Source: Pseudonocardia sediminis
Lineage (GTDB): Bacteria > Actinomycetota > Actinomycetes > Mycobacteriales > Pseudonocardiaceae
Assembly (NCBI RefSeq): GCF_004217185.1
Contig: NZ_SHKL01000001.1
Location: 4,090,001 to 4,154,000 of the forward strand
Direction: 5' to 3'
Length of the DNA: 64,000 bases
Part shown: one piece after another, positions 52,924 to 62,184 of the stretch
How the letters are laid out: each line of letters begins with the position of its first letter
Position numbering within the stretch: the first letter of the stretch is position 1
Program-made: the position numbers and the translations under genes
Notes under the pieces: generated by a model
Database searches by the model: none
Told to the model about the DNA's origin: nothing
The model's input: only the letters and a program-made list of their open reading frames with translations

Positions 52924-53733
52924 CTAGGAGACCTGTTCCTTGCTGCACCACCACGTGGAGCGGCCGCCGACCGTGCCGTGGACCATCTCGGCGCCGCAGC
53001 GCGGGCAGTGCCCGTCGGCGTGACGGTGCTCGATGACCGTGCCGGTGTGCACACCGCCGTTCGCGATCGCCGCGGCCAGCGCCTTCTCCAGGTTGCGGTA
53101 AAGGCGGTCGACGTCCTTGCGCTCCAGCTCGTCGGCGCGCGCGGCCGGGTCGATCTTCGCCTGCCAGAGCGTCTCGTCGGCCAGCAGGTTGCCGACCCCG
53201 GCCAGCACCGACTGGTCCAGCAGCCGGGCCTTGACCGCGGACCGGCCACGGGTGATCCGGGTCCGGAAGTCCGCGGCGGTGATGCCCTCGGCGTCCGGGC
53301 CGAGGCCGGACAGGTCCGGGTCCAGGCGGACGCGTCCGAGGCGGCGCTTGTCGAAGAGCCGGAACTGGCCGCCGTCGGCGAAGTTCATCGTGAAGCGGTC
53401 CCATTCGGCCTTGCGGGGCTGGCGGTCCGGTCGCTCCGGGCCGCCGCCGATCCGCTCGCCGGAGGAGTTGGTGACGACGATCCGGCCACCCATCCCCAGG
53501 TGCACGCCCAGCGAGGGGCCCTCGGTGCCGTCGGCGGTGACGGTGTCGCACCACATCGTCTTGCCGCACCGGTTCGCCGCGGTGAGCTTCCCGCCCTCGA
53601 GCGCGGTCGCGATGTCGCCGGGACGGTGCGGGCGGCAGACCCACTCGTCCCGGTCGTCGATGTCGGTGATCCGCCGGCCGACGGCCTCGACCAGCACCTG
53701 ACGCGCGTTCTCCACCTCGGGCAGCTCCGGCAC
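52924..53733 (-). CDS. Fpg/Nei-family DNA glycosylase
   Basis: A 269-aa base-excision repair enzyme. After removal of Met the protein begins PELPEVE, giving the catalytic Pro1 and Glu2. GVHLGMGGRIVV and a helix-two-turn-helix (VLAGVGNLLADETLWQAKID) follow. The C-terminal zinc finger is CPRCG with WWCSKEQ: three cysteines where canonical Fpg has four, the last position being Glu or Gln. It excises oxidised bases; whether Fpg- or Nei-type is unclear. GTG start fixed by Pro1. Confidence 0.87.
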   Translation of the reverse strand: MPELPEVENARQVLVEAVGRRITDIDDRDEWVCRPHRPGDIATALEGGKLTAANRCGKTMWCDTVTADGTEGPSLGVHLGMGGRIVVTNSSGERIGGGPERPDRQPRKAEWDRFTMNFADGGQFRLFDKRRLGRVRLDPDLSGLGPDAEGITAADFRTRITRGRSAVKARLLDQSVLAGVGNLLADETLWQAKIDPAARADELERKDVDRLYRNLEKALAAAIANGGVHTGTVIEHRHADGHCPRCGAEMVHGTVGGRSTWWCSKEQVS

Positions 53734-53954
53734 GTCACGGAGTCTGCCGAAGATCCGGTGCGCTCGCGCGTTCGTATGCCGGTCGTCGTGGACGGCGGAG
53801 GCCAGCACGACATCGAGCGGTGGCTCGGGTGCACGGAACTGCCGGACAGACCCGTACCGGACCGGATGACGCACCTGGTGCGCGGCCTCGGGGACCGTGC
53901 GGGCGCCGACGCGGGTCCGGAACACTCACACGGCGGTCATCGTTGACGTCGGAC

Positions 53955-55760
53955 GTGAGCACCGAACGGATGCGGGTACGGGCACCGGAGCTGCGCGGGC
54001 GGCGGTGGCTGAACACCGGGGGCGCGTCGCTCTCGCTGGCCGGGCTGCGCGGCAGGATCGTCGTGCTGGACTTCTGGACGTTCTGCTGCGTCAACTGCCT
54101 GCACGCCCTCGACGAGCTGCGCCCGGTGGAGGAAGAGTTCGGCGACGTCCTGGTGATCATCGGGGTGCACTCGCCGAAGTTCGTGCACGAGGCCGACCCG
54201 GCCGCCGTCGAGGCCGCGGTGGAGCGCTACGGCGTCGCGCACCCGGTGCTCGACGACCCCGAGCTCGTCACCTGGGACGCCTACGCCGCGCGGGCCTGGC
54301 CGACCCTGGCCGTGATCGACCCGGCCGGGCAGGTCGTGGCGCGGATGGCCGGCGAGGGGCACGGCCCGGGGCTGGCGTCGCTGGTCCGGGAGCTCGTCGC
54401 CGAGCACGAGGCCGCGGGCACGCTGCGCCGCGGCGACGGTCCCTACGTCGCGCCGCCGGCCCCGGAGACCGCGCTCCGGTTCCCGGGCAAGGTCGTCGCG
54501 CTGCCCGGCGGGACGTTCCTGGTCTCCGACACCGCGCACCACCAGGTCGTCGAGCTGGAGGCGGACCTGGTGACCGAACGGCGCCGGTTCGGCGCGGGCT
54601 CGCGGGGCTTCGTCGACGGGCCCGCGGACACCGCGCGGTTCAGCGAGCCGCAGGGCCTGCTCGTGCTGCCCGGCGGTACGGAGGTGCTCGTCGCCGACAC
54701 CGTCAACCACGCCCTGCGCGCGGTCGACCTGACGACCGGCGCCGTCGCGACCGTCGCCGGGACCGGCTCCCAGCTGCGCGAACGCGTCCTGCCCGGCGCA
54801 GCGTCGGCCGAGCTCTCCTCCCCGTGGGACCTCGTGTGGTGGGACGGGCGGGTCGTCGTCGCGATGGCCGGGCCGCACCAGCTGTGGTCGTTCGACCCGG
54901 CGTCGGGCGAGACCACCGTGCTGGCCGGGACGACGAACGAGGGCCTGCGCGACGGGCCGCCGGACGAGGCGTTCTTCGCCCAGCCCAGCGGGCTCGCCGT
55001 CGACGACGAGAACACGCTCTGGGTGGCCGACTCCGAGACCTCGGCGCTGCGACGGGTGCAGCGCGCACCGGCCGTCGGGGCGGAGGTGGGCACCGCCGTC
55101 GGGCAGGGCCTGTTCGAGTTCGGGCACCGCGACGGGCCGGCCGCCGAGGCGCTGCTGCAGCACCCGCTCGGCGTGGCCGTGCTGCCGGACGGGTCGGTGG
55201 CCGTGGCCGACACCTACAACGGCGCGGTACGGCGCTTCGACCCGTCGACCACGACCGTCTCCACCCTCGCCGAGGGTCTCGCCGAGCCGTCGGACCTGCT
55301 GGTCGACGGCGACGAGCTGATCGTCGTCGAGAGCGCGGCGCACCGTCTGGTGCGGCTGCCGATCCCGGCCGGCGCCCAGGTCGACGGCGCCGCGCACACG
55401 GTCCGGCGGGCCCCGACCGATCTCTCCCCCGGCGCCGTCGAGCTGAGGATCGCGTTCGCCCCTCCGGCCGGTCAGCACCTCGACGACCGCTTCGGCGACC
55501 CGACGTCGCTGACGGTCGCCGCGTCCCCGCCGGAGCTGCTCGTCGAGGGCGCCGGCACCGCGACCGGCCTGACCCGCACACTGCACCTGTCCCCCGGCGT
55601 CACCGACGGGGTCCTGCAGGTCAGCGTCGCCGCGGCGTCCTGCGACGATGACGGCGGCACGTTCGCCGCCTGCCACCGCTACCAGCAGGACTGGGGCATC
55701 CCGGTCCGCCTGGCCCCGGGCGCCGACGCCGTCCTGGACCTCGACCTGCGCGCCGTCTGA
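53955..55760 (+). CDS. NHLRC2-like protein: thioredoxin-like domain plus NHL beta-propeller
   Basis: A 601-aa protein. Residues about 15-155 are thioredoxin-like (VVLDFWTFCCVNCLHALDEL, with CCVNC in place of CxxC), residues about 165-470 form NHL repeats (FPGKVVALPGGTFLVSDTAH; GLLVLPGGTEVLVADTVNHA; GLAVDDENTLWVADSETSAL; GVAVLPDGSVAVADTYNGAV), and a beta-rich C-terminal domain of about 120 residues closes it. This architecture is that of animal NHLRC2, whose biochemical role is unclear. There is no signal peptide. Start: GTG at 53955. Divergent from the glycosylase gene. Confidence 0.85.
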   Translation: MSTERMRVRAPELRGRRWLNTGGASLSLAGLRGRIVVLDFWTFCCVNCLHALDELRPVEEEFGDVLVIIGVHSPKFVHEADPAAVEAAVERYGVAHPVLDDPELVTWDAYAARAWPTLAVIDPAGQVVARMAGEGHGPGLASLVRELVAEHEAAGTLRRGDGPYVAPPAPETALRFPGKVVALPGGTFLVSDTAHHQVVELEADLVTERRRFGAGSRGFVDGPADTARFSEPQGLLVLPGGTEVLVADTVNHALRAVDLTTGAVATVAGTGSQLRERVLPGAASAELSSPWDLVWWDGRVVVAMAGPHQLWSFDPASGETTVLAGTTNEGLRDGPPDEAFFAQPSGLAVDDENTLWVADSETSALRRVQRAPAVGAEVGTAVGQGLFEFGHRDGPAAEALLQHPLGVAVLPDGSVAVADTYNGAVRRFDPSTTTVSTLAEGLAEPSDLLVDGDELIVVESAAHRLVRLPIPAGAQVDGAAHTVRRAPTDLSPGAVELRIAFAPPAGQHLDDRFGDPTSLTVAASPPELLVEGAGTATGLTRTLHLSPGVTDGVLQVSVAAASCDDDGGTFAACHRYQQDWGIPVRLAPGADAVLDLDLRAV

Positions 55761-55803
55761 GCGTCCGTGTCCCTGCGCTGCGGGGTGTTCCGGCGGTGCG
55801 GGC

Positions 55804-56451
55804 TCAGGGCCCGAGCCAGGCCAGGACGGCCATGACGCGCCGGTGGTCGTCCGAGGACGGCGGCAGGCCGAGCTTGGTGAAGATCGAGGAGATGTGCTTC
55901 TCGACCGCCCCCTGGGTGATCACCATCAGACGTCCGATCGCGGTGTTCGTCCGGCCCTCGGCCATCAGGCCGAGCACCTCGCGCTCGCGCGGGGACAGCT
56001 CGGCGATCGGGTCCTTGCGGCGGCGCTTGGACAGCAGCGCGGAGACGACCTCCGGGTCCAGGACGGTGCCGCCGTCGGCGACCCGGGTCAGGGCGTCGGA
56101 GAGGTCGGCCAGCCGGGAGACGCGGTCCTTGAGCAGGTAGCCGATCCCGCCGCCGGCTTCCAGCAGGTCGGTCGCGTAGGACTCCTCGACGTACTGGCTC
56201 AGCACCAGGATCTTCGTCTCGGGCAGCGTCCGGCGGATCTGCAGGGCGGCGCGCAGGCCCTCGTCGGTGAACGTCGGCGGCATCCGGACGTCGACGACGG
56301 CGACCTCCGGCCGGTGGGTGTTCACCGCCTCGACCAGTGCCTCGCCGTCTCCGACCGCGGCGACGACCGTCGCGCCGGCCTCGTCGAGCAGCCGGACCAG
56401 CCCCTCGCGCAGCAGCAGCGAGTCCTCGGCCAGCACCACCCTCATCGCCAT
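55804..56451 (-). CDS. NarL/LuxR-type response regulator
   Basis: A 215-aa response regulator. The receiver domain has the acidic pair in VLAEDS, the phosphoacceptor D in VAVVDVRMPP and K in YLLKDRV; the LuxR DNA-binding domain is LSPREREVLGLMAEGRTNTA plus EKHISSIFTKLGL. Paired with the histidine kinase gene 26 bases upstream on the same strand. ATG at 56451 or two codons later. Confidence 0.92.
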   Translation of the reverse strand: MAMRVVLAEDSLLLREGLVRLLDEAGATVVAAVGDGEALVEAVNTHRPEVAVVDVRMPPTFTDEGLRAALQIRRTLPETKILVLSQYVEESYATDLLEAGGGIGYLLKDRVSRLADLSDALTRVADGGTVLDPEVVSALLSKRRRKDPIAELSPREREVLGLMAEGRTNTAIGRLMVITQGAVEKHISSIFTKLGLPPSSDDHRRVMAVLAWLGP

Positions 56452-56477
56452 GGCCCCATCCTCGCCGACGCCGCCGG

Positions 56478-58031
56478 TCAGCTCTCGCCCAGCCCGGCCA
56501 GCGGGATCTCCGCGGTCAGCGCGGTCGGACCGCCGGTGGGGCTGGACACCTCCAGCGAGCCTTCGACGATCTCCAGGCGGTCGGCCAGCCCGGCCAGGCC
56601 GTGGCCCTTGCCCAGGTGCGCGCCGCCGACGCCGTCGTCGGTCACGGTGACCAGCAGGATGTCGTCGCCGGAGGTCACCGTGACCGTGCACAGGCTCGCC
56701 TGCGCGTGCTTGGCGACGTTCGTCAGGGCCTCGCTGACCACGAAGTAGGCGGTGTTCTCCACGAGCGCGGGCAGGCGGGTGCCGTCGGCCAGGGCGACGT
56801 CGAGCGAGACCTGCACCGGGCAGCGCGCGGCCGCCGCGGCCAGGGCGGGGCCGAGCCCGCGGTCGGCCAGGATCGGCGGGGCGATCCCCCGCGACAGCGC
56901 CCGCAGCTCGGTCAGCGCCTCGTGGCTCTGAGCCAGCGCCTCGGCGAGCAGCGGGCGGACACGCTCGGGGTCGTCGTCCAGGCGCCGGACGGCGGCCTCG
57001 ATGTCCATCCCGAGACGTACCAGGCGTTGCTGCGGGCCGTCGTGGATGTCGCGCTCGAGCCGTCGCAGCGTCTGAGCCTCGGCCGCGACGGCGGCGCGGC
57101 GGCCGGCCGCGAGCTGCTGGGCCCGCGCCCGCAGCGCTGCGGTCTGGTTGGTGAGCAGACCGCGGGCCAGCAGCGCGCGGACGTCGGTCAGCCAGCGCAC
57201 CACGATCGGCAGCGTGGCCAGCAGCAGGACGCCGAGCCCGGTGTTGAGCGCGACGTCACCGAGCCGGGACTCGACGCCGGTGATGGAGCCGAACAGCGTC
57301 CAGCCGTCCTCCCCCTTCGGCAGCGACCACTGCCAGAACACGTAGAACAGACCGCCCAGCCCGACCACGGCCCAGACCAGCGCGATCAGCGCCGTCACCA
57401 GCCGCATCGGGAACCCGGCCACGGCGTGGGCGAGGTCGCGCCACGACTGCGGGTCGGCGAGCCCGCGCAGCAGCCGGACCATGCCCTTGCCCCGGGTCGG
57501 GCGGTAGTGGTGCGGCGGGAGCGGCCGGCCGGTCGCGGCCTCGGTGGCGCGCCGCTCCAGCCCGGCGAAGCCCCGGGCGGCGGCGAGCGTGCCGACCGTG
57601 ATCGGCAGACCGATCCAGGCCACCGCCGTCCCGGCGCCGAGCACCAGCCCGACCAGCACCACCACGAACGTCACGATCGCCAGCGGCAGACCCGCCATCA
57701 GGTACGCCATCTGCGCGCCGAGACGTGTCCGGCCGGGCCAGGTGGCCGGCCAGGTCATCGACCCGAGCGCGTTGGCCGGGACGTGCAGCACGCCCTCGCG
57801 CATGATCCCGTCGCGCAGCGCGCCGTAGGGGTGCCAGCCGCCGGCCGACCGGACCAGATGGGTCTCGCCCGGGCCCAGGTCGTGCGGGGCCTCGCCGGGA
57901 CGGCCACCGCCGAACCGGCCGTCGTCGAGCTGCTCACCACCGATCCGGGCGGCTCCGTACCCGTCGTCGGCGATGCCGGTGCGCGACCGCACGCGGCGGG
58001 TCTCCCCGCCGTCCCCGGTCTCCTCCGGCAC
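56478..58031 (-). CDS. membrane sensor histidine kinase (HisKA_3 type)
   Basis: A 517-aa NarX/DesK-type kinase. Two pairs of hydrophobic segments (about 80-125 and 180-245) make the membrane sensor with a short outer loop. H330 in LERDIHDGPQQRLV is the phosphorylated histidine; the ATPase domain has EALTNVAKHA (N box), DDGVGGAH (G1) and GHGLAGLADRLE (G2). A 70-residue Gly/Asp/Arg-rich N-terminal tail and a PSPW-like sensor region precede it. GTG start with GAAGGTGG. Signal unknown. Confidence 0.9.
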   Translation of the reverse strand: MPEETGDGGETRRVRSRTGIADDGYGAARIGGEQLDDGRFGGGRPGEAPHDLGPGETHLVRSAGGWHPYGALRDGIMREGVLHVPANALGSMTWPATWPGRTRLGAQMAYLMAGLPLAIVTFVVVLVGLVLGAGTAVAWIGLPITVGTLAAARGFAGLERRATEAATGRPLPPHHYRPTRGKGMVRLLRGLADPQSWRDLAHAVAGFPMRLVTALIALVWAVVGLGGLFYVFWQWSLPKGEDGWTLFGSITGVESRLGDVALNTGLGVLLLATLPIVVRWLTDVRALLARGLLTNQTAALRARAQQLAAGRRAAVAAEAQTLRRLERDIHDGPQQRLVRLGMDIEAAVRRLDDDPERVRPLLAEALAQSHEALTELRALSRGIAPPILADRGLGPALAAAAARCPVQVSLDVALADGTRLPALVENTAYFVVSEALTNVAKHAQASLCTVTVTSGDDILLVTVTDDGVGGAHLGKGHGLAGLADRLEIVEGSLEVSSPTGGPTALTAEIPLAGLGES

Positions 58032-58188
58032 GCGACCACCTTCGTCCGAGTCGGGCCCCTCCGCGGCGGGAGCCTCCCTGGCGAGGGTAGGGCCATCGGC
58101 GGTCCGCCGGGTGTACCGATCACCACAGACGCTTCGGGAGCCGGCCCCGGGGCTGCGCGGCCCCCGGTGTCGGTGATTGGCTGGCCCG

Positions 58189-58956
58189 ATGGAGTTCGTC
58201 GACGTCGACCGGACCGGGTCGGTACTGATCATCACGCTCAACGACCCGAAGCGGCGCAACCCGCTCTCGTCCCGGATGCGCGAGGAGCTGCTCACCGTGC
58301 TGGGCGACGCCCGCGACGACGACGCCGTGCGCGCGGTCGTCCTCACCGGCGCCGGCGGGTTCTTCTGTGCCGGCGGCGACATCTCCAGCATGAACGACGA
58401 CCGCCCGACCGGGGTCTACCGTCTGCACCTGCTCGGACGCGTCGTCGAGGCGCTGGTGACCCTGCCCAAGCCGGTGATCGCGGCCGTCGAGGGCGGGGCG
58501 TACGGCGCGGGCCTGTCGCTGATGACGCACTGCGACCACGTCGTCGTCGCCGACGACGCCCGGCTGTGCTCGTCGTTCGGCGCGCTCGGGCTCGGGACGG
58601 ACGGCGGTCTGAGCTGGTCGCTGCCGCGCCGCGTCGGACAGGGGCGGGCGGCCGAGATGGTCCTGTTCGGGGAGGTCGTCGACGCCGCACGCGCGGAGCG
58701 GATCGGGCTGGTCGAACGCGTCGTGCCGAGCGGGAGCGCCCGAGACGCGGCGCTGGAGCGGGCCGCGCTGCTGACCACGAAGTCGCGTCCCGGTCTCGCC
58801 GCGAACAAGGCGACGCTGGGCGCCGCCGACTTGACCGGGCTGCGCCGGGTGCTCGAGGAGGAGACCCGCCACCAGCTGGAGCTGATGTCCGGCGCCGACT
58901 TCGCCGAGGGCGTCGCCGCCTTCCGCGAACGCCGCACGGCCCGCTTCGAGGCCTGA
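58189..58956 (+). CDS. enoyl-CoA hydratase/isomerase family protein
   Basis: A 255-aa crotonase: FFCAGGDISSM and VEGGAYGAGLSLMTHCDHVV form the oxyanion hole. In the third segment, SSFGALGLGTDGGLSWSLPR, the usual catalytic glutamates of hydratases are not obvious (A-L-G-L-G-T-D-G-G), so isomerase or thioesterase-like activity is possible. The ATG at 58189 is nearest to the conserved first strand. Divergent from the histidine kinase gene. Not in an operon with other beta-oxidation genes. Confidence 0.82.
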   Translation: MEFVDVDRTGSVLIITLNDPKRRNPLSSRMREELLTVLGDARDDDAVRAVVLTGAGGFFCAGGDISSMNDDRPTGVYRLHLLGRVVEALVTLPKPVIAAVEGGAYGAGLSLMTHCDHVVVADDARLCSSFGALGLGTDGGLSWSLPRRVGQGRAAEMVLFGEVVDAARAERIGLVERVVPSGSARDAALERAALLTTKSRPGLAANKATLGAADLTGLRRVLEEETRHQLELMSGADFAEGVAAFRERRTARFEA

Positions 58957-59039
58957 CCCCACCTCCGCGGTCGTCCACCGGTGACAACGGTTCGGTTACT
59001 GTTCGCCACCCCTGGTGACCGAGCGTGTTTGTCGATCAC

Positions 59040-59045
59040 TAGGCT
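59040..59045 (+). promoter_or_regulatory. -10 element of leaderless lipoprotein mRNA
   Basis: TAGGCT ends six bases before the ATG at 59052. The same hexamer with the same spacing precedes the genes at 19072 and 26753. Confidence 0.5.
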
Positions 59046-59051
59046 GCGCCG

Positions 59052-59600
59052 ATGAACGCGCGCACCCGACGTCCCGTCCGGCTGACGACGCTGCTGGTCG
59101 CGGGCCCGTTGCTGGTGGGCGTGCTCGCCGGGTGTGCCGGCACCGACTCCGCGTCGCCGAACCAGCCGGGCGGCGCGATCGACACCGCGGGCGCCCCCGC
59201 CCAGGCCTGCGCCCTCGTGCCGGCCGAGGAGATCCAGGCCGGCACCGGGATCGGCGTCGGGGACGGCACGCCCGGCGGGGACGACGCCCGCTCGACCTGC
59301 ACCTACGCCGCATCCGGCGCGGGCCCGGGCCTGACCGTCGGCGTCGAGACCGCCGACCGGTTCGCCGACAAGGCCGAGAGCACCCAGCGCTCGTCCGGGG
59401 TCCCGGCCGCGGACATCGCCGACGTGGGCGAGGCCGCCCGGTTCTACTTCAGCACCACGCAGCTGCCCACCGGACTGGGCACGCTGGTGGTCCGGGGCGA
59501 CGACATGACCGTCGACGTCACGGTGCAGGGACTGACCGACCCGTCCCGTTCCCGCGAGACCGCCACGACGGTCGCCCGCACCGCCCTGGACAACGGCTGA
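59052..59600 (+). CDS. DUF3558-type lipoprotein
   Basis: A 182-aa exported lipoprotein. The signal peptide is RRPVRLTTLLVAGPLLVGVL with lipobox LAGC, the cysteine at residue 28 being lipidated. The mature part has CALVPAEEIQAGTG, then STCTYAASG, with the paired cysteines of DUF3558 (LspA-like) proteins of mycobacteria and relatives. Function unknown, cell-envelope located. Leaderless mRNA is likely. Single gene. Confidence 0.85.
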   Translation: MNARTRRPVRLTTLLVAGPLLVGVLAGCAGTDSASPNQPGGAIDTAGAPAQACALVPAEEIQAGTGIGVGDGTPGGDDARSTCTYAASGAGPGLTVGVETADRFADKAESTQRSSGVPAADIADVGEAARFYFSTTQLPTGLGTLVVRGDDMTVDVTVQGLTDPSRSRETATTVARTALDNG

Positions 59601-59616
59601 GTCGACGCCGGGGCCG

Positions 59617-60432
59617 CTACGCCTGGGGCCCGCTGAAGTTCGGCGTGCGCTTCTCCCGGTGCGCGGCCACCCCCTCGGCGACGTCGGGCAGCCCGAAGCC
59701 GTAGAACTCCAGCGCGAGCGACGCGTCGAACGACGGCCCGGCCACCCGGTACCAGCTGTTGAGCGCCTGCTTGGTCCAGCTGATCGCGCTCGGCGCACCG
59801 GCGGTGAGGCTGCGCGCGACCTCCAGCGCGGTCTCCTGTACCTCCTCGTCGTCGACGCACAGCGAGACCAACCCGATCCGCTCCGCCTCCTCGCCGGTGA
59901 TCGGCTTGCAGGTCAGCAGGTAGTACTTGGCCTTGGCCATGCCGCACAGCAGCGGCCAGCAGATCGCGGCGTGGTCGCCCGCGGCGACGCCGAGACGGGT
60001 GTGCCCGTCGACGATCTTCGCGGTGCGTGCGGCCACCGAGACGTCGGCGAGCAGGCCGATCGCCAGCCCCGCCCCGACCGCCGGGCCGTGGATCGCCGAG
60101 ACCACCGGCTTCGAGCAGTTGATCACGTTGTAGACCATGTCGCGGGCCTCGCGCAGCACCCGGGTGCGGACGACGGGGTCGGCGACCATCTCCTCGATCA
60201 TGTCGAACGCCCCGCCCGCGGAGAACGCCCGTCCCTCGCCGCGGACCAGCACCGCGCGGACGGTCGGGTCGCGGTCGATCACCGGCCAGATGTCGGCGAG
60301 CTGCTGGTGGGCGTCGGCGCCGACGGCGTTGAGGTTCGGCCCGTCCAGGACGATCCGCAGGATCCCCTCCTCCGGGCGTTCGACGCGCAGGGCGGTGAAG
60401 GGTGCGTACCGGTCGGGGGTCTCAGAGGTCAT
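59617..60432 (-). CDS. enoyl-CoA hydratase/isomerase family protein
   Basis: A 271-aa crotonase. [13 protein letters not shown] and [20 protein letters not shown] make the oxyanion hole; the third segment [20 protein letters not shown] has an aspartate where hydratases often have Glu, so a hydratase or lyase is possible. The tail [16 protein letters not shown] is the usual C-terminal helix. The ATG at 60432 removes an unsupported N-terminal stretch. Divergent from an acyl-CoA dehydrogenase gene 139 bases away, so both may serve one fatty or branched acid degradation route. Confidence 0.85.
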   Translation of the reverse strand: MTSETPDRYAPFTALRVERPEEGILRIVLDGPNLNAVGADAHQQLADIWPVIDRDPTVRAVLVRGEGRAFSAGGAFDMIEEMVADPVVRTRVLREARDMVYNVINCSKPVVSAIHGPAVGAGLAIGLLADVSVAARTAKIVDGHTRLGVAAGDHAAICWPLLCGMAKAKYYLLTCKPITGEEAERIGLVSLCVDDEEVQETALEVARSLTAGAPSAISWTKQALNSWYRVAGPSFDASLALEFYGFGLPDVAEGVAAHREKRTPNFSGPQA

Positions 60433-60571
60433 GGGCCGCACCGTAGGCCGAACTCCCGGCAGTGATCCACCCCGCGGAGACTCGCGTCGCGGGCGCGGGC
60501 ATGGTGGGCTACCGACGAGTAGTGGCGACGGCGGCGACTCCGCCGCGACGTGAACGAGAGCGAGGACCACC

Positions 60572-61729
60572 GTGGATCCCTCCGACCTGCAGGACGTGCT
60601 GGACTCGGTGCGCGACTTCATCCGCACCGAGGTGGTGCCGGCCGAGGAGCAGATCGAGGCCGACGACGCCGTCCCGGAGCGGATCGTCGCCCAGTGCAGG
60701 TCGATGGGCCTCTACGGCTTCACCATCCCCGAGCAGTACGGCGGCCTCGGCCTGACCGTGAGCGAGGAGGTGCGACTGGCGTTCGAGCTCGGCTGGACCA
60801 CCCCCGCGCTGCGCTCACTGTTCGGAACGAACAACGGCATCGCCGGGCACGTGCTGATGGAGGGCGGCACCGAGGAGCAGAAGGCCGAGTGGCTGCCCAA
60901 GCTCGCCAGCGGCGAGGTGACGGCGTCGTTCGGGCTGACCGAGGCCGACGCCGGGTCCGACCCGTCGTCGCTGGCCACCCGGGCCGTCCGCGACGGTGAC
61001 GAGTGGGTCCTCAACGGCTCCAAGCGCTACATCACCAACTCCCCCGTCGCCGATGTGATCATGGTCTTCGCGAAGACGAACCCGGACGTCGCCGGCAACC
61101 GCGGGATCTCCACGTTCCTGGTCCCGAAGGGCACCCCCGGGCTCTCGATCGGTCCGAAGGACCACAAGATGGGCCAGTTCGGTGCCTGGACCGCCGACGT
61201 GTACCTCGACGACGTCCGCGTCCCGGCCTCCGCGCTCGTCGGCGGCCCGGACGGGGTCGACACCGGGTTCGTCACCGCCGCCAAGTGCCTCGCGCACGGA
61301 CGGCTGCACATCGCCGCCGTCTGCGTCGGGATGGCCGACCGGCTCGTGCACGAGTCGGTCGAGTTCGCGAAGACCCGCGAGCAGGGCGGCAAGCCGATCG
61401 CCCGGTTCCAGCTGGTCCAGGGCCTGATCGCGGACTCGGTGACCGACCACCGCGCCGGCCGCGGCCTGGTCCTCGACGCGGCCCGGGGGTTCGACGCCGG
61501 CACCGACCGGGTCTCCGGTCCGGCCACGGCCAAGTACTTCTGCTCCGAGATGGTCGGGCGCGTCGCCGACCGCGCGGTGCAGGTGCACGGCGGTGCCGGC
61601 TACATGCGCGGGGTGACCGTCGAGCGCTTCTTCCGCGACGCCCGCCTGTTCCGGATCTACGAGGGCACCAGCCAGATCCAGCAGGTCATCATCGCCCGCG
61701 ACGCCCTCGGAAAGGCGGCCCGCGCCTGA
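60572..61729 (+). CDS. acyl-CoA dehydrogenase
   Basis: A 385-aa flavoenzyme. [20 protein letters not shown] is the first signature, YITNSP and the [13 protein letters not shown] helix follow, and [20 protein letters not shown], then [11 protein letters not shown], gives the catalytic Glu region. It oxidises an acyl-CoA to the enoyl-CoA with FAD and an electron-transfer flavoprotein. GTG start with GAGCGAGGA upstream. Substrate not predictable. Repeats begin just past its stop. Confidence 0.93.
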   Translation: MDPSDLQDVLDSVRDFIRTEVVPAEEQIEADDAVPERIVAQCRSMGLYGFTIPEQYGGLGLTVSEEVRLAFELGWTTPALRSLFGTNNGIAGHVLMEGGTEEQKAEWLPKLASGEVTASFGLTEADAGSDPSSLATRAVRDGDEWVLNGSKRYITNSPVADVIMVFAKTNPDVAGNRGISTFLVPKGTPGLSIGPKDHKMGQFGAWTADVYLDDVRVPASALVGGPDGVDTGFVTAAKCLAHGRLHIAAVCVGMADRLVHESVEFAKTREQGGKPIARFQLVQGLIADSVTDHRAGRGLVLDAARGFDAGTDRVSGPATAKYFCSEMVGRVADRAVQVHGGAGYMRGVTVERFFRDARLFRIYEGTSQIQQVIIARDALGKAARA

Positions 61730-61794
61730 CGTCCCACCAACGGCGCCGGGTGTCCGCGACGCCCAACGCACCCGGCACCCGGCACGCGGCGCCC

Positions 61795-62180
61795 CGAGGG
61801 GTCCCCTCGCGGCGTCCCGCGCCCAGAGGGGTCCCCTCGCTCACCGCGAGGCCCCGACAGCTCCCCTCGGGGCCTCGCCGCCCGTCGGCGCGGCCGCGCC
61901 CGACGTCGTCTCCCGTGTCCGGAAGGGTCCCCTCGCTCACCGAGGGGTCCCGAAGACTCCCCTCGAGACCTCGGCAGGTGCGCCGCCGCCGGCCCGTCGG
62001 CGCACCCGACGCCGGACCACGTCCCAAGGGGTCCACTCGCTCACCACAGCGTCCCGAAGGCTCCCCCAGACCCCGTCAAACCGTCGGCCCGCCGGGACAG
62101 CCGGCCGCGCCCGACAACGACTCCCGTGTCCGTAAGGGTCCCCTCGCTCACCGAGGGGTCCTGCAGGCTCCCCTCGTGAC
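61795..62180. repeat. degenerate tandem repeat array A (left flank of endonuclease gene)
   Basis: The anchor GTCCCCTCGCTCACC recurs at 61831, 61927, 62031 (one mismatch) and 62138, with a partial copy at 61801; spacings are 96, 104 and 107. After each anchor come about 12 variable bases, a GTCCCGAAGGCTCCCCTCG-like block, and about 50 variable bases ending in a TGTCCGGAAGG-like motif. In two copies CCCCTCG pairs with a following CGAGGGG. Nothing here looks like protein-coding sequence. Confidence 0.75.
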
Positions 62181-62184
62181 GCGA

